Shown: positions 1 to 7,922, numbered from the stretch's first letter. The stretch: DNA of 64,000 nucleotides from Rhizobium esperanzae (GCF_002204185.1 NZ_MXPU01000022.1:1-64000); one strand, 5' to 3'. Translations and numbers: made by a program. Notes: a model not told the origin generated them from the sequence alone.

Positions 1-242
1 CGCACCAACTGCCGCTCGGAGCGGATGCCGAACAGGTAGCCGATGAACAACGCCTTGAACATCAAGGTTGGATCGAGCGGTGGTCGGCCGTTGTCGGCGC
101 AATACAATCCCGCAACGCGGTCGTGGATGAAGGAGAAGTCAATCACCGCCTCGATCTTGCGAAGCAGGTGATCCTTTGGCACCAGACTATCGAGCGTCAC
201 CATCTCGAGAGCTGTCTGTTCAGGGCTGGGTTTCTTCAACAT
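1..242 (-). CDS. IS1182-family transposase, N-terminal part (cut by window edge)
   Basis: About 80 residues are visible, starting at the ATG at 242-240. The N-terminus reads MLKKPSPEQTALEMVTLDSL and continues with a YCADNGRPPLDP segment and FIGYLFGIRSERQLV, the conserved start of IS1182-type (IS5-related) DDE transposases. The catalytic residues would lie beyond the window, so I cannot tell whether the element is intact. It sits just downstream of rpsI and points away from it. A hairpin lies immediately upstream of its start codon. Confidence 0.85.
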   Translation of the reverse strand, partial: MLKKPSPEQTALEMVTLDSLVPKDHLLRKIEAVIDFSFIHDRVAGLYCADNGRPPLDPTLMFKALFIGYLFGIRSERQLV

Positions 243-255
243 GTCCCAGTGAATC

Positions 256-285
256 ACAAACCCCCAGCTCTCGCCAGGGGTTTGT
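256..285. repeat. Inverted repeat upstream of the transposase start
   Basis: ACAAACCCC (256-264) and GGGGTTTGT (277-285) form a perfect 9-bp stem around a 12-nt loop, 14 nt upstream of the transposase ATG. It may be a translation-limiting hairpin in the transposase leader or part of the element end. Without the other end of the element the IS boundary cannot be fixed. Confidence 0.5.
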
Positions 286-296
286 CAGCAATCTGA

Positions 297-314
297 GGCC
301 GGGTTTCCCCGGCC
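297..314 (-). terminator. Possible rpsI terminator hairpin
   Basis: GGCCGGG (297-303) and CCCGGCC (308-314) form a perfect 7-bp stem with a 4-nt loop, 25 nt past the rpsI stop codon. There is no long T tract on the minus strand, so it would be a weak or Rho-assisted terminator, or an RNA-stabilising 3' hairpin. Confidence 0.45.
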
Positions 315-338
315 TTCGTACCCGTCTGTCCGAAGCGA

Positions 339-806
339 TTAACGCTTGGAGAACTGGAACGAGCGGCGGGCCTTCGCCTTGCCGTACTTCTTGCGCTCGA
401 CGACGCGGCTGTCGCGGGTCAGGAAGCCGCCCTTCTTCAGCACCGAGCGAAGGCCCGGCTCGAAGTAGGTCAGCGCCTTGGACAGGCCGTGGCGAACGGC
501 GCCGGCCTGGCCGGAGAGGCCGCCGCCGGCAACGGTTGCGACGATGTCGAACTGGCCGTCACGGGCAGCCGCGACGATCGGCTGACGCAGGATCATCTGC
601 AGTACCGGGCGGGCGAAATATTCCGCGAATTCCTTGCCGTTGACGATGATCTTGCCGGAGCCCGGCTTGACCCAGACGCGGGCGACGGCGTTCTTGCGCT
701 TGCCGGTCGCGTAGGAGCGGCCGAGCGAATCGACTTTGCGGACGTGGGCCGGAGCAGCAGCTTCGGAAGCCGTGCCGAGATCCTTCAGGGAGGAGAGGTC
801 AGCCAT
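339..806 (-). CDS. rpsI: 30S ribosomal protein S9
   Basis: The 155-residue product is S9 of the small ribosomal subunit, whose basic C-terminal tail reaches the P-site tRNA. The core RSYATGKRKNAVARVWVKPG begins near residue 30 and the end RKKYGKAKARRSFQFSKR is the family signature. The roughly 29-residue N-terminal extension rich in Ala is usual in Rhizobiales. The start is the ATG at 806, behind a GGGAGGAGAGG-rich region at the end of rplM in plus-strand terms. rplM ends only 2 nt upstream, giving the standard rplM-rpsI operon. Confidence 0.97.
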   Translation of the reverse strand: MADLSSLKDLGTASEAAAPAHVRKVDSLGRSYATGKRKNAVARVWVKPGSGKIIVNGKEFAEYFARPVLQMILRQPIVAAARDGQFDIVATVAGGGLSGQAGAVRHGLSKALTYFEPGLRSVLKKGGFLTRDSRVVERKKYGKAKARRSFQFSKR

Positions 807-808
807 GA

Positions 809-1273
809 TCAGGCGCTCCTTACGTTCTTTTTGTTGAGCGCGGCAACGTCGAGGGCGACCGGCTGCTGGGCTTCATGGGGATGGTTGGAGCCGGCGTAGA
901 CGCGCAGGTTCTTCATCTGGCGACGGCCGAGCGGGCCGCGCGGAACCATGCGTTCGACGGCCTTTTCGAGGACGCGCTCCGGGAAGCGGCCTTCGATGAT
1001 CTGGCGTGCGGTGCGTTCCTTGATGCCGCCGGCATAACCGGTGTGCCAGTAGTAGACCTTGTCGGAATACTTCTTGCCGGTGAAAACGACCTTGTCGGCA
1101 TTGATGACGATGACGTTGTCGCCGTCGTCAACGTGGGGCGTGAAGGTTGCCTTGTGCTTGCCGCGCAGGCGCATAGCGATGATGGAAGCGAGACGGCCAA
1201 CGACCAGCCCTTCGGCGTCGATGATCACCCACTTCTTCTCCACCTCTGCCGGCTTCTGTGAGAAGGTTGCCAT
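809..1273 (-). CDS. rplM: 50S ribosomal protein L13
   Basis: The 154-residue protein is the early-assembly large-subunit protein L13. The N-terminal segment KKWVIIDAEGLVVGRLAS, the central GDNVIVINADK and KYYWHTGYAGG-like stretch (here VYYWHTGYAGGIKE), and MVPRGPLGRRQMKNLRVY near residue 110 are diagnostic. It is the first gene of rplM-rpsI. The 120-nt leader contains a terminator-like hairpin close to the predicted transcription start. The ATG at 1273 follows an AGAGAG ribosome-binding region. Confidence 0.97.
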   Translation of the reverse strand: MATFSQKPAEVEKKWVIIDAEGLVVGRLASIIAMRLRGKHKATFTPHVDDGDNVIVINADKVVFTGKKYSDKVYYWHTGYAGGIKERTARQIIEGRFPERVLEKAVERMVPRGPLGRRQMKNLRVYAGSNHPHEAQQPVALDVAALNKKNVRSA

Positions 1274-1365
1274 AGTGAATACTCTCTTTTAGGACCCTTG
1301 GCCCGAGGGCTTTAAGGGCGTTTCTTGTTGCTTGGATTGGCAAGCGCGAACCCGCCAAAAAGAAA

Positions 1366-1383
1366 GCAGCCCGGACAGGCTGC
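1366..1383 (-). promoter_or_regulatory. Terminator-like hairpin at the start of the rplM leader
   Basis: On the minus strand, GCAGCC and GGCTGC form a 6-bp stem with a 6-nt loop, followed directly by TTTCTTTTT. The hairpin begins only about 13 nt downstream of the predicted -10 element. Position and U-rich tail suggest attenuation, or a 5' stabilising hairpin. Ribosomal-protein leaders commonly carry autoregulatory structures, but I do not recognise this one as a named class. Confidence 0.45.
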
Positions 1384-1395
1384 GTTCTGGCGCGG

Positions 1396-1424
1396 TGTAT
1401 AAAGGCAATGTGACACAGGGTCAA
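1396..1424 (-). promoter_or_regulatory. Sigma-70-type promoter of rplM-rpsI
   Basis: On the minus strand, TTGACC (1424-1419) is followed after exactly 17 nt by TATACA (1401-1396). This is a near-consensus housekeeping promoter placed about 120 nt before the rplM start codon. The rest of 1425-1565 shows nothing else recognisable. Confidence 0.7.
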
Positions 1425-1565
1425 TATCGGTTTTCGCGACCGTCGGAAAAAACGACAAATGAAAACAGTTGGTTAGGTGTGTGGTGTTGTGATACCTCAC
1501 GATTAAGCTGAATATTTGCGCTATTTAACATTTTAGCGTTGCCCGCGTGCGATCGAAAACCATCG

Positions 1566-2444
1566 CTAATCCTCAAAGGCACGCAGGCATTTTATCATTT
1601 CCCGAAGGCCGCGTGTCAGATGTTTGTCCCGGCGAAGAACCATGCCGAGGCGGCGTGTCAGCTTCGGCTGCAGCGACGATGTCGTCAGGAGACCGGCGCG
1701 ATCGCCCTTCACTGCCAGCCCCGGCAGGATCGACCAGCCGAGACCAACGGCCACCAGCTCCTTGATCGCCTCGATGCTGCCGAACTCCATCGCCGGTCGG
1801 ATCCGGGTATCCGGAGCAGCCAGCCATGCGTCGATTGCCCGCCTCGTATTGCCGCCCTCATAAAGCAGCAGCGTCCTGTCGCGCATGAAGGCGGCGTCCG
1901 GCCCACCCTCAGGCACGGGGCTGCCCGCAGGGGCGACAGCCAGCAGTTCCTCCTCGTAGAAGGGTTCGATCTCGAAGTTCCGTCCCGATGCTGGCAGGGC
2001 CGCGACGGCGATGTCGAGACTGTTGGCTTCCAGATCGCGCAGAATATCGTCGGCATTGCCGATCGAGACGGTGATTTCGAGGCCAGGCATGGACTTCCGG
2101 GCGGCGGCGATGGCGCGGGGAAGCAGATGGATCGAGGCCGTGCCGCCGCTGCCGATGCGCACCCGGCCGCTGGCCCCATCCCTGTGGGGCATCATCGCTT
2201 CTTCCGCCGCGGCTGCCTGCTGAAGCAGACGCCTTGCATGCGAAAGCAGGTCGATGCCCGCCGCGGTCGGTTGCGCTCGTCGTCCGACGCGCTCGATCAG
2301 CCTGACGCCGAGCCGCTGTTCGAGCCCCTTGATCTGCAGGCTGACGGCCGGCTGCGTCACGCCTTCCTTGTCGGCCGCAGCCGTAAAGCTCCCCAGGTCG
2401 GCGACATTGATGAAGGTTGCGAGCTGATCGAGATTGAGGAGCAT
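1566..2444 (-). CDS. LysR-family transcriptional regulator
   Basis: With the start at MLLNLDQLATFINVA (ATG at 2444) the product is 292 residues, a normal LysR length. Residues 19-38 (SFTAAADKEGVTQPAVSLQI) are the winged helix-turn-helix. The remainder is a two-lobed LysR substrate-binding domain, with EPFYEEELLAVAP in the first lobe. The frame stays open upstream to 2597, but that extension has no family character. The gene is divergent from the DUF1127 gene, and an inverted repeat lies just before its start, so autoregulation and control of the neighbour are likely. The effector is unknown. Confidence 0.9.
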   Translation of the reverse strand: MLLNLDQLATFINVADLGSFTAAADKEGVTQPAVSLQIKGLEQRLGVRLIERVGRRAQPTAAGIDLLSHARRLLQQAAAAEEAMMPHRDGASGRVRIGSGGTASIHLLPRAIAAARKSMPGLEITVSIGNADDILRDLEANSLDIAVAALPASGRNFEIEPFYEEELLAVAPAGSPVPEGGPDAAFMRDRTLLLYEGGNTRRAIDAWLAAPDTRIRPAMEFGSIEAIKELVAVGLGWSILPGLAVKGDRAGLLTTSSLQPKLTRRLGMVLRRDKHLTRGLREMIKCLRAFED

Positions 2445-2456
2445 GCCAAAGAAATC

Positions 2457-2482
2457 CTTATGCAAATGATAATATCCATAAG
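2457..2482. promoter_or_regulatory. Candidate LysR operator
   Basis: CTTATG (2457-2462) and CATAAG (2477-2482) form a perfect inverted repeat separated by 14 AT-rich nt, within the 93-nt gap between the divergent LysR and DUF1127 genes. It lies 13 nt upstream of the LysR start codon, as expected for an autoregulatory LysR site. Confidence 0.5.
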
Positions 2483-2537
2483 CTTCCTTCGCTGCACCTT
2501 CCAGCGCATCTTTCGTCCATCGGGAAAGGATGAAGAG

Positions 2538-2756
2538 ATGACCGTGGAATTCGACGAAAGCTTGGAGATACCGCTCAGCGCCCTTCGGCTGAAACATCGT
2601 GAGACGGCGCGTTGGGGCAGGCGGCTGCTGTCGGTCATCGAGTGCCGGCTCGAAAAGCGTCGCAGCCGCCGCAAACTGTCTGAACTCACCGATGACGAGC
2701 TTCGCGATATCGGTCTGACCCCTGCGCAGGCGAGGGCGGAGAGATCGAAATCATGA
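2538..2756 (+). CDS. DUF1127 domain small protein
   Basis: This 72-residue protein ends in RRKLSELTDDELRDIGLTPA, the arginine-rich DUF1127 (YjiS-like) signature. Small DUF1127 proteins are abundant in Rhizobiales, and some members have been linked to RNA turnover and phosphate or nitrogen stress physiology; the role of this one is unknown. The start ATG at 2538 follows GGGAAAGGATGAAGAG. A longer in-frame opening upstream runs antisense to the LysR gene and was not used. Its location opposite the LysR regulator suggests control by it. Confidence 0.8.
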   Translation: MTVEFDESLEIPLSALRLKHRETARWGRRLLSVIECRLEKRRSRRKLSELTDDELRDIGLTPAQARAERSKS

Positions 2757-2850
2757 TTCTGGTTTTGACTGCGACGGCGGATCCTGCTCGAAATTGGCGG
2801 CGCCTTGTGGCAGAACGGCTGTGTGGAAATCGAGCGCAGGGAGCAGCAAC

Positions 2851-3678
2851 ATGGCCGAAATCGTATCCTTCCGAAAGGAAGCGGACAGGACGGATGGATT
2901 GTTGCTCCGCTCGTTGCGCGACGGCGTGCTGCGGCTCGTGCTTAACGACCCGCCGGCCAATGTGCTTTCGATGGCGCTTCTCGAGGCGCTGATGGCTGAG
3001 CTCGAAAAGGCGGAGGCGGATTTGGATGTGCGCGTCGTCATCATCGCCTCCACCGGCGTCGTCTTTTCCGCCGGTCATGACCTCAAGGAACTCACGGCCC
3101 ATCGCGTCGACGAAGATCAGGGCGCCGCTTTCTTCGAGAAAAGCTTCCGGCTCTGCGCCGATTTGATGCTGAAGATCGCGCATCTGCCAAAACCGGTCAT
3201 CGCCGAGGTCGATGGGCTTGCAACGGCTGCGGGCTGTCAACTCGTCGCCTCCTGCGATCTGGCGATCTGCACCGACACTTCGACTTTCTGCACGCCGGGC
3301 GTCAATATCGGCCTGTTCTGTTCGACGCCGATGGTGGCCGTTTCCCGTGCCGCGCACCGCAAGCAGGCGATGGAGATGCTCTTGACCGGCGAGACCATCG
3401 ATGCCTCGACCGCCAAGGATTTCGGCCTCGTCAACCGCATCGTGCCGAAGCAGTATCTGGCGCAGGTCGTTTCCAAATATGCCGCCGTGATTGCCGGCAA
3501 ATCGCCGCTGATCTTGAAAATCGGCAAGGAAGCGTTTTATCGGCAGCTCGAACTGCCGGTGGAGGCGGCCTATGATTATGCCGCCAAGGTGATGGTGGAC
3601 AACATGCTGACGCGGGACGCGCAGGAAGGGATCGGCGCCTTTCTCGGCAAGCGCAAGCCGGAATGGAAGGGTGAATGA
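2851..3678 (+). CDS. Enoyl-CoA hydratase/isomerase family protein
   Basis: From the ATG at 2851, preceded by GCAGGGAGCAGC, the product is 275 residues, a normal crotonase-fold length. RLVLNDPPANVLSMALLEAL, then FSAGHDLKEL (oxyanion-hole segment) and EVDGLATAAGCQLVASCDLA are the two crotonase blocks. The usual catalytic Glu of the second block is not obvious in the ATAAGCQL stretch. This pattern resembles ECHDC3-like members, so the true substrate is uncertain. The stop codon abuts the stop of the convergent EamA gene with no base between. Confidence 0.88.
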   Translation: MAEIVSFRKEADRTDGLLLRSLRDGVLRLVLNDPPANVLSMALLEALMAELEKAEADLDVRVVIIASTGVVFSAGHDLKELTAHRVDEDQGAAFFEKSFRLCADLMLKIAHLPKPVIAEVDGLATAAGCQLVASCDLAICTDTSTFCTPGVNIGLFCSTPMVAVSRAAHRKQAMEMLLTGETIDASTAKDFGLVNRIVPKQYLAQVVSKYAAVIAGKSPLILKIGKEAFYRQLELPVEAAYDYAAKVMVDNMLTRDAQEGIGAFLGKRKPEWKGE

Positions 3679-4515
3679 TCAGGCGAGTTTCAGAACCAGC
3701 ACGCCGATCGCGATGACGACGCCGGCGACGTAGCGCCAGATGCCGGCTTTTTCCTTGAAGACGGCAACCGAGAGCACCAGCGCAAACAGGATCGAAGTTT
3801 CCCGCAGTGCGGCAACGGTCGCCACCGGCGCCTTCGTCATCGCCCAAAGTGCCAGTCCGTAGGATGCAATTGATCCCGCGCCGCCGATCAGGCCGCGCCA
3901 CCAGTTGCGGCGAACGTGATGCAACACCGTCAGGCTGCCGCGCTGCGACGCCGCCCAGGCAAACAGCAGTATCGGCGGCAGCAGCGACATCCACAACGTA
4001 TAGGAAACCGCATTGCCTGAAAGACGCGCGCCGATGCCGTCGACATAAGTGTAGCTGGCGATGACGAAGGCATTGGCAATGGAGAATGCGACCGCATGGC
4101 CGCTGCTGCGCCGAGCCTCCAGGGCGAGCGTCAGGACGCCGGCTGAAATCGTCATGATCCCGGCAAGAGCGGCGGCGGAAAGATGTTCGCGCAGGACGAC
4201 ACCGCTTGTCGCGGCGACCAGCAGCGGCGCGCAACCACGCATCAGCGGATAGACGAGGCCGATATCACCGGCTCGGTAGGCGGCGGCAACCAGCTGGAAA
4301 TAGGCGAACTGCAGGATGGCCGAGGCGCCGATGAACGGCCAGGCTGCGCTTTGTGGCAACGGTAGAAAGGCCAGAAACGGCAACGCGGACACTGCGCCGC
4401 CGGCCGAAATCAACGCTGCATCCAGGGATTTATCGCTGCCCGCTTTGACGATCGCATTCCATGTCGCATGCAGCAGCGCGCCGAACAGAACGAACAGGAT
4501 GACGTCGAGAGGCAA
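3679..4515 (-). CDS. EamA-family (DMT) permease
   Basis: The 278-residue hydrophobic protein has about ten membrane segments arranged as two EamA repeats (roughly residues 3-135 and 140-277). ALLHATWNAIVKAG near the N-terminus is typical of this transporter branch. The only start in a sensible position is TTG at 4515, giving MPLDVILF, with a weak ribosome-binding site, so the start is less certain than the family. The substrate cannot be read from the sequence. Its stop overlaps no base of, but directly abuts, the convergent hydratase gene. Confidence 0.85.
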   Translation of the reverse strand: MPLDVILFVLFGALLHATWNAIVKAGSDKSLDAALISAGGAVSALPFLAFLPLPQSAAWPFIGASAILQFAYFQLVAAAYRAGDIGLVYPLMRGCAPLLVAATSGVVLREHLSAAALAGIMTISAGVLTLALEARRSSGHAVAFSIANAFVIASYTYVDGIGARLSGNAVSYTLWMSLLPPILLFAWAASQRGSLTVLHHVRRNWWRGLIGGAGSIASYGLALWAMTKAPVATVAALRETSILFALVLSVAVFKEKAGIWRYVAGVVIAIGVLVLKLA

Positions 4516-4988
4516 GGGATAAATCCGGTGCTGCGGAGGAAGGCGAAGCGCCTCGCCCCGACGGGGCAGAATTCTGGAAAGACAACTGATATTTGCACGA
4601 AAATGCGTTGCCGCGGTCGCGGATGCGTTTTCGGGTCCAATACCATCCTTTCAATATGCAAACAATGGCGGGGTCTGGCGGCAAGTTATACGTGCGCGCG
4701 ATATGCGTTCAATCCAGGCGATCTTCTCAACTATGAGATGCTTCTAATGAACGCGAGAACACATCATGATCTTATGGGGAACCGAAGGAGAAAACGGCTG
4801 GGCGAAATCCCAGGTGGATATTTCTATGCTGCTGAAATAAAGATATTATTCTATAACTTTGACATACGCGAAAAAAGAAGCTTTAGATTGTATCTTCTCT
4901 GATAAATCGCAGCGCGCGATTGAGCTCTAAGCCTGTTTGCAAGCGAAAAAGGAAAACGGCGCCTGCAGGGCGCGCGGTGGCGACGACG
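4516..4988. other. Intergenic region without a convincing gene
   Basis: No frame here has family character or good codon use. The right half is AT-rich. A promoter-like pair, TTGACA (4859-4864) and TTTAGA (4882-4887) with 17-nt spacing, points right. About 18 nt downstream AATCGC/GCGATT (4905-4910, 4916-4921) forms a short hairpin. A small RNA is possible but unproven. Confidence 0.4.
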
Positions 4989-5312
4989 TCATAGCTGATG
5001 ATGCGGAACCACGAACATCCCGTCAAGGTTGTCTATGCTCTGGCAATTCAGAACCGGGCAGCGGGGATCGTCCCTTGCCGGGATATGAGTCCATTCCGCA
5101 TAATCGGTTGCGTCACAATAATTGCTGTTGCGGACGTAGCGATCATAAAGCGGCAGCCCGCGGGGAGATTGGTAGCGGAATATGACGGCGCCCTGATTGT
5201 GGATGGCCGCCCGCACGCTGGCGCAGCTCATGGTAAGCGGATTGTAGCGCGAGATCGCCGCTGCCGGTGATGCGGCGAGCACAAGCATGACGGCAAGAGC
5301 AATTTTTCTCAT
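4989..5312 (-). CDS. Small secreted protein, function unknown
   Basis: The 107-residue product starts at the ATG at 5312, preceded by GAAGGATGATTC. It begins with the signal peptide MRKIALAVMLVLAASPAAA. The mature part has four cysteines, spaced as if for disulfides, in MSCASVRAAI, NSNYCDATDY and DDPRCPVLNCQ, plus the motif LYDRYVRNSNYC. Similar small periplasmic proteins occur widely in Rhizobiales, but I know no function. It is divergent from the CoA-binding protein gene. Confidence 0.75.
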   Translation of the reverse strand: MRKIALAVMLVLAASPAAAISRYNPLTMSCASVRAAIHNQGAVIFRYQSPRGLPLYDRYVRNSNYCDATDYAEWTHIPARDDPRCPVLNCQSIDNLDGMFVVPHHQL

Positions 5313-5429
5313 TGAATCATCCTTCAGGGCCATTCAACTCCTATATACGCAGAACGCGTGCAGCCGGTTTGCCGAAATGCAAAAAAATGCCGGCGGACTC
5401 AAAGGCATTCTCGGAATGGAGAAACGGAT

Positions 5430-5858
5430 ATGAATCACGACGCCTACACGGATGATTATCTCGCCGGAATCCTGCAGTCGGTAAAGACCATCGCGCTGAC
5501 CGGTGCCTCGCCCAACCCGGCCCGGCCGAGCAACGGCGTCATGGGCTATCTGCTGTCGCGCGGCTATGAGGTCATACCCGTCAATCCGGGGCAGGCAGGC
5601 AAACAGATCCAGGGCCGCACCGTCTACGCCCGGCTTGCCGACGTTCCGGTGCCGATCGATATGGTCGATGTCTTTCGCGCCGCCGAATATCTCGATGGGG
5701 TCGTCGGGGAAGTGTTGGCGCTGAGGCCGTTGCCGAAGGTGATCTGGGCCCAGCTTGGCGTCCGCGACGATGCCGCGGCGGCAAAGGCGGAGGCTGCCGG
5801 CATTGAAGTGGTGATGAACCGTTGCCCGGCGATCGAATATCCTCGCCTCATTGCCTGA
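5430..5858 (+). CDS. CoA-binding domain protein (YccU-like)
   Basis: The 142-residue protein is a single Rossmann-type CoA-binding domain: KTIALTGASPNPARPSNGVM at residues 18-37, EVIPVNPGQAGKQIQGRTVY, then VDVFRAAEYL and KVIWAQLGV. The end CPAIEYPRL is the conserved tail of the family. The start ATG at 5430 follows GGAGAAACGG; an upstream in-frame opening lacks support. Such proteins bind CoA in vitro; their cellular role is not established. A short CAGGG/CCCTG stem follows the stop. Confidence 0.85.
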   Translation: MNHDAYTDDYLAGILQSVKTIALTGASPNPARPSNGVMGYLLSRGYEVIPVNPGQAGKQIQGRTVYARLADVPVPIDMVDVFRAAEYLDGVVGEVLALRPLPKVIWAQLGVRDDAAAAKAEAAGIEVVMNRCPAIEYPRLIA

Positions 5859-5978
5859 GCAGGGCTGCCCTGAGACGGATTTTCCACCGAACGCCCAAGG
5901 GTTGAAACGGATCGCGATTAACTTTCGTCGGCGACAAGCTATGATCCTGCCCCGTGAGCAATAAATTCGGAGGGCGAC

Positions 5979-7262
5979 ATGGCCAAGAACGATCCTGGAT
6001 TCAACACGTTGGCGGTCCACGCAGGCGCACAGCCCGATCCGGCCACCGGCGCACGGGTGACGCCGATCTACCAGACGACCGCTTTCGTCTTCAACGATTC
6101 CGATCATGCCGCCGCCCTCTTCGGCTTGCAGGCCTTCGGCAATATCTACACCCGCATCATGAACCCGACGCAGGCCGTGCTCGAAGAGCGCGTCGCCGCG
6201 CTCGAGGGCGGTACGGCGGCCCTTGCCGTCGCCTCCGGCCACGCGGCGCAGATGATCGTCTTCCACACCATCATGCGCCCGGGCGAAAATTTCATCGCCG
6301 CCCGCAAGCTCTATGGCGGCTCGATCAATCAGTTCGGCCATGCTTTCGAGAATTTCGGCTGGCAGGTGCGCTGGGCCGATTCCGCCGATCCGGCGAGCTT
6401 CGAAAGCCAGATCGACGACAAGACCCGCGGCATCTTTATCGAAAGCCTTGCCAACCCGGGCGGCACTTTTGTCGATATCGCCGCCATTGCTGAAGTCGCG
6501 CATCGCCACGGCCTGCCGCTGATCGTCGACAACACGATGGCAACACCCTATCTCATCCGTCCGATCGAGCACGGCGCCGATATTGTCGTGCACTCGCTGA
6601 CGAAATTTCTCGGCGGCCACGGCAATTCCATGGGTGGCCTTATCGTCGACGGCGGCACCTTCGACTGGTCGAAGTCAGGCAATTACCCGATGCTGTCGAG
6701 CCCGCGGCCGGAGTATAACGGCATGGTGCTGCACGCGACTTTCGGCAATTTCGCCTTCGCGATTGCTGCCCGCGTGCTCGGCCTGCGCGACCTCGGTCCG
6801 GCGATTTCGCCCTTCAATGCCTTCCTGATTCTGACCGGCATCGAGACCCTGCCGCTGAGAATGCAGCGCCACAGCGACAATGCCATCGCTGTCGCCCGGT
6901 GGCTGAAGGCGCACAGCAAGATCGCCTGGGTGAATTATGCCGGTCTCGAAGACGATCCGAACCATGCCCTGCAGCAGCGTTATTCGCCGAAGGGAGCGGG
7001 CTCGGTCTTCACCTTCGGCGTCCGGGGCGGTTATGAGGCTGGCAAGACGCTGGTGGAAGGACTTGAGCTCTTTTCCCATCTTGCCAATGTCGGCGACACC
7101 CGCTCGCTCGTCATTCATCCGGCCTCGACGACGCACCGGCAACTGAGCGACGAGCAGAAGATCGCCGCCGGTGCCGGACCCGACGTGGTGCGGCTTTCCA
7201 TCGGCATCGAAGACGTTAAGGACATCATCGCCGATCTAGAGCAGGCGCTCTCGAAGATCTGA
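5979..7262 (+). CDS. metY: O-acetylhomoserine sulfhydrylase (aminocarboxypropyltransferase)
   Basis: The 427-residue PLP enzyme makes homocysteine from O-acetylhomoserine and sulfide in the cytoplasm. The PLP lysine lies in VVHSLTKFLGGHGNSMGG near residue 210. NTLAVHAGAQPDPATGARVT, TPIYQTTAFVF and the C-terminal ASTTHRQLSDEQ are typical of the Cys/Met-metabolism family, and the length fits the MetY subgroup rather than the shorter MetZ. A GGAGGGCGAC site precedes the ATG. No SAM-II riboswitch consensus is seen in the 120-nt leader. Confidence 0.92.
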   Translation: MAKNDPGFNTLAVHAGAQPDPATGARVTPIYQTTAFVFNDSDHAAALFGLQAFGNIYTRIMNPTQAVLEERVAALEGGTAALAVASGHAAQMIVFHTIMRPGENFIAARKLYGGSINQFGHAFENFGWQVRWADSADPASFESQIDDKTRGIFIESLANPGGTFVDIAAIAEVAHRHGLPLIVDNTMATPYLIRPIEHGADIVVHSLTKFLGGHGNSMGGLIVDGGTFDWSKSGNYPMLSSPRPEYNGMVLHATFGNFAFAIAARVLGLRDLGPAISPFNAFLILTGIETLPLRMQRHSDNAIAVARWLKAHSKIAWVNYAGLEDDPNHALQQRYSPKGAGSVFTFGVRGGYEAGKTLVEGLELFSHLANVGDTRSLVIHPASTTHRQLSDEQKIAAGAGPDVVRLSIGIEDVKDIIADLEQALSKI

Positions 7263-7401
7263 TTGCCGCTCGCCAGAACGCCCTTCAGGAAACCCAGCCA
7301 GTAGGCCGTCCCTTGCGACTGTTCGATTTCGCGTGGATGCGCCCCAGCGCTGTGCCTCCGACTTCCAGTGATCCATTTCGAGCCTGTGCTACATCGACCA
7401 T
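7263..7401 (-). pseudogene. Gene remnant directly abutting metY
   Basis: On the minus strand an ATG at 7376 opens a frame reading MDHWKSEAQRWGASTR. A one-base frame change then leads into EIEQSQGTAYWLGFLKGVLA, which reads like real protein up to the metY stop. A different small frame of 38 codons (7285-7401) has a strong GAGGGGG site before its ATG and might be expressed. The protein-like reading across two frames suggests a decayed gene cut at the metY end. Family unknown. Confidence 0.35.
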
Positions 7402-7617
7402 TGTTGCCCCCTCGTAGCTATCAACGATCGCACCCTAACAATACTTTTGGGGCAAGGGGGTGAGTGCTGGCCGCAACTCTCTCAGAAATTGTTGTCTTGA
7501 GTGACATCTGCAACCGAGCATTACAAGGCTATGACCGGATATATAATATGCCGACGGCATGAGCCTCGCCCGCTACCCACTAGAGGTGTCAACCTGCACC
7601 ATCCTGTGTTGGTTCTC

Positions 7618-7884
7618 CTAGCGTTCTATATCGGTCGAGTAGGGGATTTCGGCTTCCTTCAACGCCAACAAGAACGACCCCCGAGCGCTTTCGTCTGAAA
7701 CATGTCCGTCATCGACGCCTTCACAGGCTTCAAGAGCCGCGATGTAAGCCTTTCCGTCAGAGACGGGCCAACGGGCCGATAGGAGATCGAACGCCTGTTT
7801 TGCCGATCTTACGGTGATCGACTTTCGCAGATGTAGAATAACGACGCTTTTCCACAAGACACAGGCTCCATCGCCAGCGGGCAA
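7618..7884 (-). CDS. DUF982 domain small protein
   Basis: The 88-residue frame carries the DUF982 pattern: a beta-rich N-terminus (WKSVVILHLRKSITVRS), AKQAFDLLSARWPVSDGKAY and a helical AALEACEGV...ARGSFLLALKEA. DUF982 proteins are short rhizobial proteins, often on plasmids and accessory DNA, of unknown function. The start is unclear: the longest frame uses TTG at 7884 right behind GGAGGA, while an ATG after that site is out of frame, so a small indel at the N-terminus is possible. A second DUF982 gene lies at 14877-15188. Confidence 0.65.
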   Translation of the reverse strand: MPAGDGACVLWKSVVILHLRKSITVRSAKQAFDLLSARWPVSDGKAYIAALEACEGVDDGHVSDESARGSFLLALKEAEIPYSTDIER

Positions 7885-7922
7885 TCCTCCAAAAGGAGCG
7901 TCCGCTTCACCCCAACCAGGGT

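Noticed and set aside
1539..2537. Long plus-strand opening leading into the DUF1127 gene
   Set aside because: It is antisense to the LysR gene. Only the last 72 codons have family similarity and a proper ribosome-binding site.
4468..4902. 144-codon plus-strand frame across the EamA start and spacer
   Set aside because: Its first part is antisense to the permease and the rest has irregular codon use and no ribosome-binding site.
5859..5978. SAM-II riboswitch in the metY leader
   Set aside because: SAM-II elements occur before rhizobial methionine genes, but the conserved GATTT and GCTAAA blocks are absent here.
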